From Hydrocarboniclastica marina (GTDB taxonomy: Bacteria > Pseudomonadota > Gammaproteobacteria > Pseudomonadales > Oleiphilaceae), in the NCBI RefSeq assembly GCF_004851605.1, contig NZ_CP031093.1, positions 558,001 through 622,000 of the forward strand: a stretch of 64,000 bases of DNA. The letters run 5' to 3'. The notes under the pieces were generated by a model. That model was not told the DNA's origin. It ran no database searches and saw only the letters and a program-made list of their open reading frames with translations. Of this stretch, positions 1-7,473 are shown in pieces. The position numbers were made by a program, and so were the translations under genes. Position 1 is the stretch's first letter. Every line of letters starts with the position of its first letter.

Positions 1-1526
1 TTGATACCCCAAATGCAGCCCTGCACCATCACCTTGTGTTCATAGAGCGCCACCAGCGCCCCGACCGTGCGCGGCGTCGAACGCTCGAACAGTATCGTAT
101 TGGACGGCTTGTTGCCGGCGATGACTTTGTGCGGCGCCAGCGCCTGTGCCCGTTCATCACCCATCCCGGCAGCCTTGAGTTCTGCCAGTGCTTCGGCCTC
201 GGTCTTGCCGCGCATCAGCGCCTGCGACTGGCTCAGACAGTTGGCGAACAGGATGGTGTGATGCTGGCCGACCGGGTTATGGGTGCGCAGCGGCACTATA
301 AAATCCGCGGGCGAAAGGCGGTTGCCCTGGTGCAAAAGCTGGTGGTAGGCATGCTGGCCGTTGGCGCCGGCGCCGCCCCAGATGATTGGGCCGGTGCGGT
401 AGTCGGTGATTTCCTGACCCTCCAGCGTGACCGACTTGCCGTTACTCTCCATGTCGAGTTGCTGAAGGTGGGCGGGCAGGCCACGGAGGTAATGGTCGTA
501 GGGAAGAATGGCGTGGGCATCGGCGCCATGAAAGTTGCTGTACCAGATGCCGAGCAGCCCCAGTATCACGGGCAGGTTTTCTTCCAGCGGCGCGTGCCGG
601 AAATGGCGGTCCATGGAATACGCACCTGAGAGCAGGGCGCGGAAGTTTTCCATGCCGATGGTCAGCGCTGTTGGCAGGCCAATAGCGGACCAGAGTGAGT
701 AACGGCCCCCGACCCAGTCCCACATGGGGAAGATGTTCTCCCGCAGGATGCCGAATTTCTCGGCCTCGTCCATATTGGCAGTGACGGCCACAAAGTGCTT
801 GGCGATAGTTTCTTCGGAACCTCCGTTCTGGAGGAACCACTCGCGGGCTATCTTTGTATTTTCCAGTGTTTCCTGGGTCTTGAAAGACTTGGACTGAATC
901 AGGAAGAGCGTGGTTTCAGGGTCAATGTAACGGAGGACTTCGGTGATATTCGAGCCGTCGATGTTGGCGACGTAATGGCAGTTCAGGCGGCCGTGCCAAT
1001 AGGGTTTGAGTGCAGCGGAAACCAGCTTGGGGCCGAGGAATGAGCCGCCGATACCGATGCTGACCACGTCCTTGAAGGGCTGATTGCTGAAACCCCGCCA
1101 TTGAGTGCTGCGGACGCGCCAGACAAACTCTTCCATGCGGTCGAGGGTCGATCTCACCTCCGGCATGATGTCGCTGCCATCCACTTCGATCGCTTCGTCG
1201 CCCAGGCTTCGTAACGCGACATGCAGCGCGGGGCGCTGCTCGGTGACGTTAACCATCTCGCCGCGGAACATGGCCTCGATTTTGTCCGATAAGCCAGAGC
1301 TGCGAGCCAGCGCAAACAGCTTGTCCAGCGTCTCGTCGGTTATCCGGTTCTTGGAGTAGTCCAGGTGCAGGCTGGCGGCTTCGGCCGTATAGCGGGGGTA
1401 GCGGCCAGGGTCCCGGTCGAACAGCTCGCGCATATGAACATTACGCATGGCCTGCGCATGTTCAGTTAGCGCCGCCCACTCCGGGCGGGTAGTCAGTTCG
1501 GTGGGGGTAGAGGCGGAATCGTTCAT
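1..1526 (-). CDS. pgi: Glucose-6-phosphate isomerase, 3' end cut by window
   Basis: Interconverts glucose-6-phosphate and fructose-6-phosphate in the cytoplasm, linking glycolysis, gluconeogenesis and the pentose phosphate pathway. Translating the minus strand from the ATG at 1524-1526 gives 508 uninterrupted codons that reach the window edge; family members have about 550, so only the C-terminus is missing. Visible family motifs are [11 protein letters not shown] in the phosphosugar-binding SIS fold and the PGI signature [13 protein letters not shown]. The second signature (QxGVExxK) lies beyond the edge. An AAGGA ribosome-binding site sits about 9 bases before the start. It follows panC in the same direction, as in Pseudomonas, but panD is missing between them. 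Large plus-strand ORFs over this gene are antisense shadows. Confidence 0.95.
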   Translation of the reverse strand, partial: MNDSASTPTELTTRPEWAALTEHAQAMRNVHMRELFDRDPGRYPRYTAEAASLHLDYSKNRITDETLDKLFALARSSGLSDKIEAMFRGEMVNVTEQRPALHVALRSLGDEAIEVDGSDIMPEVRSTLDRMEEFVWRVRSTQWRGFSNQPFKDVVSIGIGGSFLGPKLVSAALKPYWHGRLNCHYVANIDGSNITEVLRYIDPETTLFLIQSKSFKTQETLENTKIAREWFLQNGGSEETIAKHFVAVTANMDEAEKFGILRENIFPMWDWVGGRYSLWSAIGLPTALTIGMENFRALLSGAYSMDRHFRHAPLEENLPVILGLLGIWYSNFHGADAHAILPYDHYLRGLPAHLQQLDMESNGKSVTLEGQEITDYRTGPIIWGGAGANGQHAYHQLLHQGNRLSPADFIVPLRTHNPVGQHHTILFANCLSQSQALMRGKTEAEALAELKAAGMGDERAQALAPHKVIAGNKPSNTILFERSTPRTVGALVALYEHKVMVQGCIWGI

Positions 1527-1556
1527 ACAGCGACGTCCTTGGCTAGTTAACTGTCC

Positions 1557-1643
1557 CTAGTGTCCTGTCCGGGTAATTTGTGACCTGCGCGTACAGCTGG
1601 AGCCTTTGGACAGGGCGGGCTCGCAGGCAGGACTGGACACTAG
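1557..1643. repeat. Short element with near-perfect terminal inverted repeats (MITE-like)
   Basis: The arms ctagtgtcctgtcc (1557-1570) and ggactggacactag (1630-1643) are reverse complements at 13 of 14 positions and enclose about 59 bp. Both ends carry CTAG. The element fills nearly the whole gap between pgi and panC and has no coding capacity. It could be a miniature transposon remnant or a dispersed intergenic repeat. The family was not recognised, and no second copy was seen in this window. A simple terminator is unlikely, because the loop is long and no T-run follows. Confidence 0.55.
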
Positions 1644-1644
1644 A

Positions 1645-2496
1645 TCAATCTTTTTCCAGGCTGATGTTATCGATAAGCCGCGTGCTCCCGAGTTTCGCCG
1701 CAGCCAGCACTGTAATCTGAGCGTCGGACGCCGTCGCGGGCTGTAGCGTTTCGCTTTGCACCACGTTGAAATAGTCCGGCTGGAAGCCATTCTCTCGGAG
1801 GCGGGCCATGGCTCCCGCCTGCAGGCTTGTAAAGTCTGACTCACCCGCCGCAATAGCCTTCGCTGTCTCGGTAAGTAACTGATAAAGAACCGGCGCGCGT
1901 TCCCGTTCCGTCTCGCTCAGAAAGCCGTTACGCGAACTCATGGCCAGGCCGTCTTCCTCACGTACAGTCGGCACGGCAACGATGCGTATAGGCATGAAGA
2001 GGTCGGCGACCATCTTGCGAATGACCGCAATCTGCTGGAAATCTTTCTCACCAAAAAGCGCCACATCCGGCTGGACAATGTTGAATAGCAGCGTGACCAC
2101 CGTCGCAACACCTGTGAAGTGCCCCGGGCGACTGGCCCCACAGTGGTGTTCCGTGAGACCGGGTACAACGACGCGAGTCTGTCCCTCCATGCCGTCGGGA
2201 TAGATCTCGCGTACGGTCGGCGCGAAAATAAGATGGTTGCCCGCGTCTTCCAGCGCTTTCTGGTCTTCCGCGAGCGTGCGGGGGTAAGCGTCCAGGTCTT
2301 CATTTTCGCCGAACTGCATGGGATTGACGAAGATACTGGTGACGACAACGTCACCCTGCGTCCGCGCGTTCTGCACCAGTTCGATATGGCCCTGATGGAG
2401 GTTGCCCATGGTGGGCACGAACGCAATCTTTTCGCCGCGTTCGCGCCGCGCGCGCAGCATGGCCCGGAGTTCCTTGACGGTATGTACGGTTCTCAT
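1645..2496 (-). CDS. panC: Pantothenate synthetase
   Basis: Joins pantoate and beta-alanine with ATP to make pantothenate, the precursor of coenzyme A. The protein is 283 aa, the usual length. The nucleotidyl-transferase HxGH-type motif MGNLHQGH is at residues 30-37, and the second ATP-binding motif [10 protein letters not shown] lies near residue 185 (KMSKS-like). The start ATG overlaps the panB stop by 4 bp (ATGA), so the two are probably translationally coupled. Its beta-alanine would normally come from PanD, which is not encoded next to it here. Confidence 0.96.
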   Translation of the reverse strand: MRTVHTVKELRAMLRARRERGEKIAFVPTMGNLHQGHIELVQNARTQGDVVVTSIFVNPMQFGENEDLDAYPRTLAEDQKALEDAGNHLIFAPTVREIYPDGMEGQTRVVVPGLTEHHCGASRPGHFTGVATVVTLLFNIVQPDVALFGEKDFQQIAVIRKMVADLFMPIRIVAVPTVREEDGLAMSSRNGFLSETERERAPVLYQLLTETAKAIAAGESDFTSLQAGAMARLRENGFQPDYFNVVQSETLQPATASDAQITVLAAAKLGSTRLIDNISLEKD

Positions 2497-3287
2497 GCTT
2501 TAAACGTATGCTCCTGGGCTGGGAAAGTGCCCTTTTTAACGGCGTCCACGAAAGCTTCGAGGGCACCCTGAATTGTGCCTGTCTCGGCCAGAAAATCTTT
2601 GACGAAGCGAGGCGGCTTGCCGGGGGTGGCACCCAGCATATCGTGCATGACCAGTACCTGGCCATCGGTTGCCGCGCCGGCGCCAATGCCGATAACGGGC
2701 GCCGGTACGCTTTCGGTGATCCTCTGGCCCAGAGCGCTGGGAACGCACTCCAACAGGATAATATCCGCGCCGGCCTCAACCAGTTCGCGCGCGTCGGCAA
2801 CCATCTGATCAGCGGCGCTGTCGTCCTTGCCCTGGACCTTGTAACCGCCGAACTTGTTGACGAACTGCGGCGTAAGGCCAAGATGTGCGCAGACGGGAAC
2901 TCCACGGGTGCTCAGCATCTCGACAGTATCGGCCATCCAGCTGCTACCTTCCAGCTTGACCATGTGGGCGCCTGCGCGCATGAGCTGGGCCGAGCTATCC
3001 ATGGCCGCGTCGGGCGTGCCGTAACTCATGAATGGCAGGTCGGCCATTACCAGGGCGCCCCGATTGCCCCTTGCCACCGCCCGGGTGTGGTAGGCCATGT
3101 CCTGGACAGTGACGGGCAGAGTACTGTCGTTACCCTGCAACACCATACCCAGGGAATCGCCCACCAGCATTACCTCGACACCGGCCTGACTGATCAGATG
3201 GGCAAAAGTCGCGTCGTAGGCGGTCAGGCAGGTGAATTTTTCGCCCCTGGTTTTACAATCGCGCAGGGTATTGATCGTTACGGCCAT
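2493..3287 (-). CDS. panB: 3-methyl-2-oxobutanoate hydroxymethyltransferase (ketopantoate hydroxymethyltransferase)
   Basis: Transfers a hydroxymethyl group from methylene-tetrahydrofolate to alpha-ketoisovalerate, the first committed step to pantothenate. The open frame extends up to 3476, but family similarity begins at [12 protein letters not shown], so the ATG at 3285-3287 is chosen. This gives 264 aa, the standard length; the 63 upstream codons are arginine-rich and look non-coding. Conserved segments are [11 protein letters not shown] and ADLPFMSYG for metal and substrate binding, and LLECVP with the active-site glutamate. It lies upstream of panC with a 4-bp overlap and is separated from folK by about 200 bp. 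Confidence 0.95.
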   Translation of the reverse strand: MAVTINTLRDCKTRGEKFTCLTAYDATFAHLISQAGVEVMLVGDSLGMVLQGNDSTLPVTVQDMAYHTRAVARGNRGALVMADLPFMSYGTPDAAMDSSAQLMRAGAHMVKLEGSSWMADTVEMLSTRGVPVCAHLGLTPQFVNKFGGYKVQGKDDSAADQMVADARELVEAGADIILLECVPSALGQRITESVPAPVIGIGAGAATDGQVLVMHDMLGATPGKPPRFVKDFLAETGTIQGALEAFVDAVKKGTFPAQEHTFKA

Positions 3288-3484
3288 GGTTATATCCGTG
3301 TTTCGGCAATATCGGAAGGAGCCGGCGGTTACGGACCCGGTAGCGCCCATCAGCCGCAAGCATTCCTGATAGCGCAGATTAATCTGCCTGCGCCGCGCTC
3401 GCAACCAACGCCGCTGGCTGATCCGGCGAAAGCCGCGCCGACACTGGTTTTGATCTTTGCCGCTTGCGATTACCATTCAAGGCT

Positions 3485-3976
3485 TCAGAGTGCCAGGCGC
3501 TCCAGGGCTGGGCCTTCGCAGGCCTTCAGCAAATGCGAAACCAGCCGGCCGTCGGGCAGTTGTCCCTCCGGCCAGAGCTCGTAAAGAGGCTCGAGCACAA
3601 AAGATCGGTTCGCGATCTCGGGATGGGGGACCTGCAACACGGGCAAATCAATAATCTGCGCGTCCACCAGAAGAATGTCCAGGTCTAGCGTACGCGGGCC
3701 CCAGCGTTCCTGCCGCACCCGGCCGTGGCCGTTCTCGATCATCTGCAAGGCTTCAAGCAGCTCGGCCGGCTTCAGGCGGGTTTCCATCAGAGCAACGGCG
3801 TTGATGTAGTCCGGCTGGTTGGCGGGCCCCAGCGCAACACTTCTGTAAAGCGACGACGCCGCGAGAAGCCGGCACTGTGGAAGTTGGGAAAGGGCTTCGA
3901 GGCCACTCAGCACTTGTTGCAAGGGCGAATCGAGGTTGCTGCCTACGCCGACAAAAACCCGGCTGCTTTCACTCAT
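3485..3976 (-). CDS. folK: 6-hydroxymethyl-7,8-dihydropterin pyrophosphokinase
   Basis: Transfers pyrophosphate from ATP to 6-hydroxymethyl-dihydropterin in folate synthesis. The protein is 163 aa. The N-terminus has the family GVGSNLDSP motif, and the centre has the HPPK signature RWGPRTLDLDILL with the two magnesium-binding aspartates. Its ATG overlaps the pcnB stop by 4 bp, so the pair is coupled. The pcnB-folK-panB-panC order is shared with Pseudomonas and places folate synthesis beside the folate-dependent PanB. Confidence 0.95.
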   Translation of the reverse strand: MSESSRVFVGVGSNLDSPLQQVLSGLEALSQLPQCRLLAASSLYRSVALGPANQPDYINAVALMETRLKPAELLEALQMIENGHGRVRQERWGPRTLDLDILLVDAQIIDLPVLQVPHPEIANRSFVLEPLYELWPEGQLPDGRLVSHLLKACEGPALERLAL

Positions 3977-5340
3977 GAGCTTCGGCGTCGTCTTTTTCTG
4001 GGCGCCGGACCACCCAGGGCGTTGACCATGGCTCGTCTGCCGGCTTCGTCCAGGTTCTGGTACTCAGTCCACCACTGCCCCAGACCGTCGGTATGCTCGC
4101 CAGCGGCCTCCCGCACCAGAAGGAAATCATACGCGGCACGGAATCGCGGATGCCCAAGCAGCGTCTCAGCGCGCTTGCCGCGACGTTTGGGTAGCCGCGC
4201 CTGAAGATCCCAGACCTCTTTCATCGGTACGCTGAAGCGGCGCGGTACGGAAGTAGCCTGGACCTGTCTCGCGACAATGTCGCTCGCTGCCAGTTGCAGG
4301 GCCTGGTAGGTTGGTTCTCCCTCGTTCTCGCGGCGCTCCCACTCGAGCTTCAATGCCGGCCAAAGGAGCGCGCCGTAGAGGAAGTAAGGCGTAACGGGCT
4401 TACCTTCTTTAATACGGCGATCGGTATTTGCGAGAGCTGCAAGGATAATCTCATCATTCTCGCCGGCGTCCAGAGCCGCTGCAGTCTCGGGAAACAAGGG
4501 CGCGAAGAGCTCGTACTCCCGGAGCAGATGATAGCTTTGCTCTGCATAGCCGGCCGAGAAGAGTTTGAGAACCTCTTCGAAAAGACGAGCTGGTGGTATG
4601 TGACGGAGAAGATCAGCGAGCGTATGAATTGGGCCAGCTGTGCTCTGCTCGATGCTGAATCCCAGTTTGGCGGCAAACCGGACGGCGCGCAGCATCCGTA
4701 CCGGATCCTCACGGTATCGGGTCTCCGGGTCGCCAATCAGCCGCAGCGTACGGTTGCGGAGGTCGTCCATGCCGCCGGTGAAATCGTGCACGCTGAAGTC
4801 ACGAATACAGTAGTACAGCGCATTGACAGTGAAGTCCCGCCTTAGTGCATCCTCTTCCTGGGTCCCGTATATGTTGTCGCTCAGTAAAAGCCCATGCTCG
4901 CTTGTTTGACGAGGGTCATCGTCCTCAGGACTCTCATTGCCGGCGTTACCGCGGAAGGTAGTTACCTCGATGACTTCTCGCCCAAACATGACATGAACGA
5001 TCCGGAAACGCCGCCCGATCAATCGCGAGTTGCGAAACAGTTCGTGAACCTCTTCGGGGGTGGCGTTTGTCCCTATGTCGAAATCCTTGGGGTGGCCCTG
5101 AAGCAAAAGGTCTCTGACGCCGCCGCCTACCAGGTACGCTTCAAAACCCGCATTGTTTAGCCTCGACAAGACTTTCTTGGCGGGCTCGCTAATGTCCTTC
5201 CGGGAAATGCAATGCTGATCGCGCGGAATGATGGTTACCCGGCTCCCGTCAGTTTTGACGGAGTTGGACTCAGCCGTCTCAACCAGAGCGCTCAGGCGAT
5301 CTTTTAGCCAGCGTACGGATTTTTCTAATTGTTCAAGCAT
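3973..5340 (-). CDS. pcnB: Poly(A) polymerase I
   Basis: Adds 3' poly(A) tails to RNA and so promotes decay of mRNAs and regulatory RNAs. The protein is 455 aa. The class II nucleotidyltransferase head GGGVRDLLLQGHPKDFDIGT carries the catalytic aspartates, followed by RRFRIVHVMFG and the RNA-binding neck. The C-terminus ends in the basic run KRRRRSS typical of PcnB rather than of tRNA CCA-adding enzyme. The ATG at 5340 has no clear ribosome-binding site, so the exact start is less certain than the rest. It lies directly downstream of the CrcZ-like RNA locus. Confidence 0.94.
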   Translation of the reverse strand: MLEQLEKSVRWLKDRLSALVETAESNSVKTDGSRVTIIPRDQHCISRKDISEPAKKVLSRLNNAGFEAYLVGGGVRDLLLQGHPKDFDIGTNATPEEVHELFRNSRLIGRRFRIVHVMFGREVIEVTTFRGNAGNESPEDDDPRQTSEHGLLLSDNIYGTQEEDALRRDFTVNALYYCIRDFSVHDFTGGMDDLRNRTLRLIGDPETRYREDPVRMLRAVRFAAKLGFSIEQSTAGPIHTLADLLRHIPPARLFEEVLKLFSAGYAEQSYHLLREYELFAPLFPETAAALDAGENDEIILAALANTDRRIKEGKPVTPYFLYGALLWPALKLEWERRENEGEPTYQALQLAASDIVARQVQATSVPRRFSVPMKEVWDLQARLPKRRGKRAETLLGHPRFRAAYDFLLVREAAGEHTDGLGQWWTEYQNLDEAGRRAMVNALGGPAPRKRRRRSS

Positions 5341-5501
5341 CGAAGGGGAAGCGTCCCATGGCAGGGATCCCGTACCTGTGGCAGGAATCCGAAAGGTGTA
5401 AAACGAAAGAACGGAGTTTACTGCAAAGGGCGGGAGATTTCACAAGTTCTGCCGGGGCACTAGGCGGCGGGGAAACGTGCTGCGGGGTTAGTGTGGCCCA
5501 T

Positions 5502-5539
5502 AAAGTAAAAGGCGGAATTGAAGTTATCCAATTCCGCCT
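5502..5539 (-). terminator. Terminator of the CrcZ-like transcript
   Basis: aggcggaatt (5510-5519) and aattccgcct (5530-5539) form a perfect 10-bp stem with a 10-nt loop. Read on the minus strand, the stem is followed by TTTTACTTTA, a usable though interrupted U-tract. On the plus strand no T-run follows. It lies about 160 bp before pcnB, so it would separate the small RNA from the pcnB message. Confidence 0.7.
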
Positions 5540-5868
5540 CGAATTTGACCCATCGCTTATTGTTTTTTTTGCGTTTCTGTCTTTAGCGCAACACCCAAGT
5601 CGGAGTTGCAAGTTTGCGAACGGAAAGCTTTGAATACAGAGAGTGGCAGTGACGATGATGCAAGCTTGGCGATTCCGACAGCGCTACCTCAAGGATAGTT
5701 CTTCTCTGCTGAAATCACTTGCAGTGTCGCAGGCCCACTAAAAAGCTCGGCACTCAAAACACTCAGTTCGCCGCACCCTGTTTTTGTTTTTGTTACCGGG
5801 CGCGCTGGCAGCTTTTTATTTTTGTTTTGACGCTGCGTTTATCCGTCTGGATGTTCTTCTTGTTTTGT
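5502..5868 (-). ncRNA. crcZ: CrcZ-like small RNA with repeated Hfq/Crc-binding CA motifs (candidate)
   Basis: In Pseudomonas, the cbrB-pcnB gap encodes CrcZ, an RNA of about 400 nt that sequesters Hfq/Crc and relieves carbon catabolite repression. This gap has the same design on the minus strand. A sigma54 promoter (5879-5894) predicts a start near 5868, and a hairpin with a T-rich tail ends near 5502, giving about 367 nt. AAnAAnAA motifs occur in at least four clusters, at plus positions 5854-5866, 5813-5828, 5781-5794 and 5557-5564. The first lies at the predicted 5' end (transcript starting about ACAAAACAAGAAGAACA). No convincing ORF occupies it. The ends are inferred, and overall similarity to the Pseudomonas RNA was not measured. 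Confidence 0.8.
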
Positions 5869-5878
5869 AGAGTAAGGG

Positions 5879-5894
5879 TGCAGTTGGCGTGCCA
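5879..5894 (-). promoter_or_regulatory. Sigma54 (RpoN) promoter of the CrcZ-like RNA
   Basis: The minus strand reads TGGCACGCCAACTGCA. The invariant GG and GC of the -24/-12 elements are exactly 10 bases apart, and the -24 half TGGCAC is perfect; the -12 half is CTGCA instead of TTGCA. Transcription would start about 12 bases further on, near 5868. The adjacent cbrB encodes a GAFTGA-type sigma54 activator, which fits this promoter class. Confidence 0.8.
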
Positions 5895-5969
5895 CTTTAT
5901 TAAACCAAATTTAAAACAACAGGTTAGCGGGAGGGCTAGTTTTATTGACTCAAAATTACCGGTGGGAAA

Positions 5970-6028
5970 CGTTACTGGGGCGGAGAGGTAAGCCACCCTT
6001 GTGTTCCGCAAGGTAACACTGGGTAACA
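5970..6028. promoter_or_regulatory. Candidate CbrB upstream activator sites
   Basis: The published CbrB target in Pseudomonas, recalled from memory, is approximately TGTTAC-N12-GTAACA. Here CGTTAC (5970-5975) and GTAAGC (5988-5993) are spaced by 12 bases. Further out are TGTTCC (6002-6007) and two direct GTAACA copies at 6013-6018 and 6023-6028, each inside a GGTAACACT repeat. They lie about 100-160 bp upstream of the predicted RNA start, the usual distance for a looping sigma54 activator. Confidence 0.55.
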
Positions 6029-6066
6029 CTTTGTGCTCTGCCCCACACTGCGATTGCTGCTTTTCC

Positions 6067-7458
6067 TTAGCTGCCTTTTTTTCGGGGTATGCCAAGGCGC
6101 TGCCGACGCTCCCAAAGAGACTTGCGACTGATGCCGAGGCGTTGCGCAAGCTCGGTTTCGCTCATTTTTTCTTCGTTTTCCAGCACGAAGTGCTGGAAGT
6201 AGTCTTCCAGAGACAGGTCCTGTCCGCGCTCGGGCGCGACGGCAGGGCGGGGCTGGGCACGGTTTTCGGCCAACAGACTCTCTGGCACGTCGACATCATC
6301 CTCATTCTCCAGGTTGAGGTCTTCCGCCGTGACCACGGCGTCGTCGCTGAGAATGACCGCGCGCTCAATGGCGTTCTCAAGTTCACGGACGTTCCCAGGC
6401 CAGGTGTGGCGCTCGATAGCCTGCATTGCGTCAGGCGAAAGGGACAGGTCGGGTTTGTTCATGCGATCACCGAGCCGCTTGAGAAAGCGCCGGGCAAGGC
6501 CGAGAACATCACTGCCGCGTTCGTTGAGAGAGGGCAGGCGGATCTGCATGACATTCAGTCGGTAGAAGAGATCCTCGCGAAACTCACCGGTACGGGTCAT
6601 GGCCTTGAGGTTGCGGTGTGTCGCTGCAACCATGCGAACGTCGACCTTGCGGCTCTGGGTCGAACCTACCCTTCGGATCTCACCTTCCTGTAATACTCGC
6701 AGCAGGCGAGCTTGAGCTTCAGCGGGAAGCTCGCCTATCTCGTCCAGAAACAGCGTGCCGCCGTCCGCTGCTTCGATGAGACCGTTACGCACGGAGACGG
6801 CACCGGTGAAAGCGCCTTTTTCATGGCCGAAGAGCTCGGACTCAATCAGTGTTTCGGGAATGGCTGCACAATTTACAGAAATGATTGGTTGGGCTGCGCG
6901 AGGACTGAGCTGATGCAGGGCCTGCGCGGCGAGTTCTTTGCCGGTGCCTGACTCACCCTGTATCAGGACCGTTGAGTCGGTGGGCGCCACCTTGCGAATC
7001 AAGGTGAAGACTTTCTGCATGGCGGCGCACTCGCCGAACATGATCTGGCTGGGGTCCGGCGCGCCAGCTGCAGGAGCATTGCCCTCGCCCTGCATCGACT
7101 GATCAGTGGGCTGTCGCGCCAGAATGTCGGCTACGGCCGCCAGCATCTCGTCGTGATCAAATGGCTTGGCAATGTAATCCACCGCGCCCATCTTCATGGA
7201 GTCAACGGCGGAGCGCAGGCTGGCGTAACTGGTCATCACCAGCACGGGCACAGTGGGGGCCTTGCGGATCATTGCCGTGCCGGGTTCATCCGGCAGGCGC
7301 AGATCGGTAATGATCAGATCGAACTGTGTCAGCTCATAACGCGCGCAGGCGTTACTGACGGAGTCTGCCTCTTCCACTTCGTATTGATTGTGCTGCAGTA
7401 ACTTGCGTAACGCCGAGCGAATGACGTCTTCGTCCTCGACAATCAGAATTCGACTCAT
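6067..7458 (-). CDS. cbrB: Sigma54-dependent response regulator CbrB
   Basis: Partner of CbrA in the carbon/nitrogen balance system; it activates sigma54 promoters. The 463-aa protein has an N-terminal receiver with phospho-acceptor Asp52 (ITDLRLPD) and a conserved KPF lysine. An AAA+ domain follows with Walker A GESGTGKE (168-175), an intact GAFTGA sigma54-contact loop (215-220) and Walker B GGTLFLDE (about 233-240). A Fis-type helix-turn-helix lies at the C-terminus ([19 protein letters not shown]). It starts 15 bp after cbrA and is probably co-transcribed with it. NtrC-type regulators look alike; the cbrX-cbrA-cbrB-pcnB context decides the name. Confidence 0.93.
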   Translation of the reverse strand: MSRILIVEDEDVIRSALRKLLQHNQYEVEEADSVSNACARYELTQFDLIITDLRLPDEPGTAMIRKAPTVPVLVMTSYASLRSAVDSMKMGAVDYIAKPFDHDEMLAAVADILARQPTDQSMQGEGNAPAAGAPDPSQIMFGECAAMQKVFTLIRKVAPTDSTVLIQGESGTGKELAAQALHQLSPRAAQPIISVNCAAIPETLIESELFGHEKGAFTGAVSVRNGLIEAADGGTLFLDEIGELPAEAQARLLRVLQEGEIRRVGSTQSRKVDVRMVAATHRNLKAMTRTGEFREDLFYRLNVMQIRLPSLNERGSDVLGLARRFLKRLGDRMNKPDLSLSPDAMQAIERHTWPGNVRELENAIERAVILSDDAVVTAEDLNLENEDDVDVPESLLAENRAQPRPAVAPERGQDLSLEDYFQHFVLENEEKMSETELAQRLGISRKSLWERRQRLGIPRKKGS

Positions 7459-7473
7459 GCAGGCATGTCCTGA

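Noticed and set aside
36..629. Plus-strand ORF at the window start
   Set aside because: Antisense to pgi, whose frame is open on the minus strand from 1526 to the edge with clear PGI motifs.
2508..3584. Plus-strand ORF of 358 codons
   Set aside because: It is antisense to panB, has no recognisable domain, and panB has full family motifs in the other frame.
5719..6149. Short ORFs on both strands in the cbrB-pcnB gap (plus 5719-5991, minus 5793-6149)
   Set aside because: They overlap the sigma54 promoter, activator sites and CA motifs; no ribosome-binding site or domain supports them, and the RNA explanation fits better.
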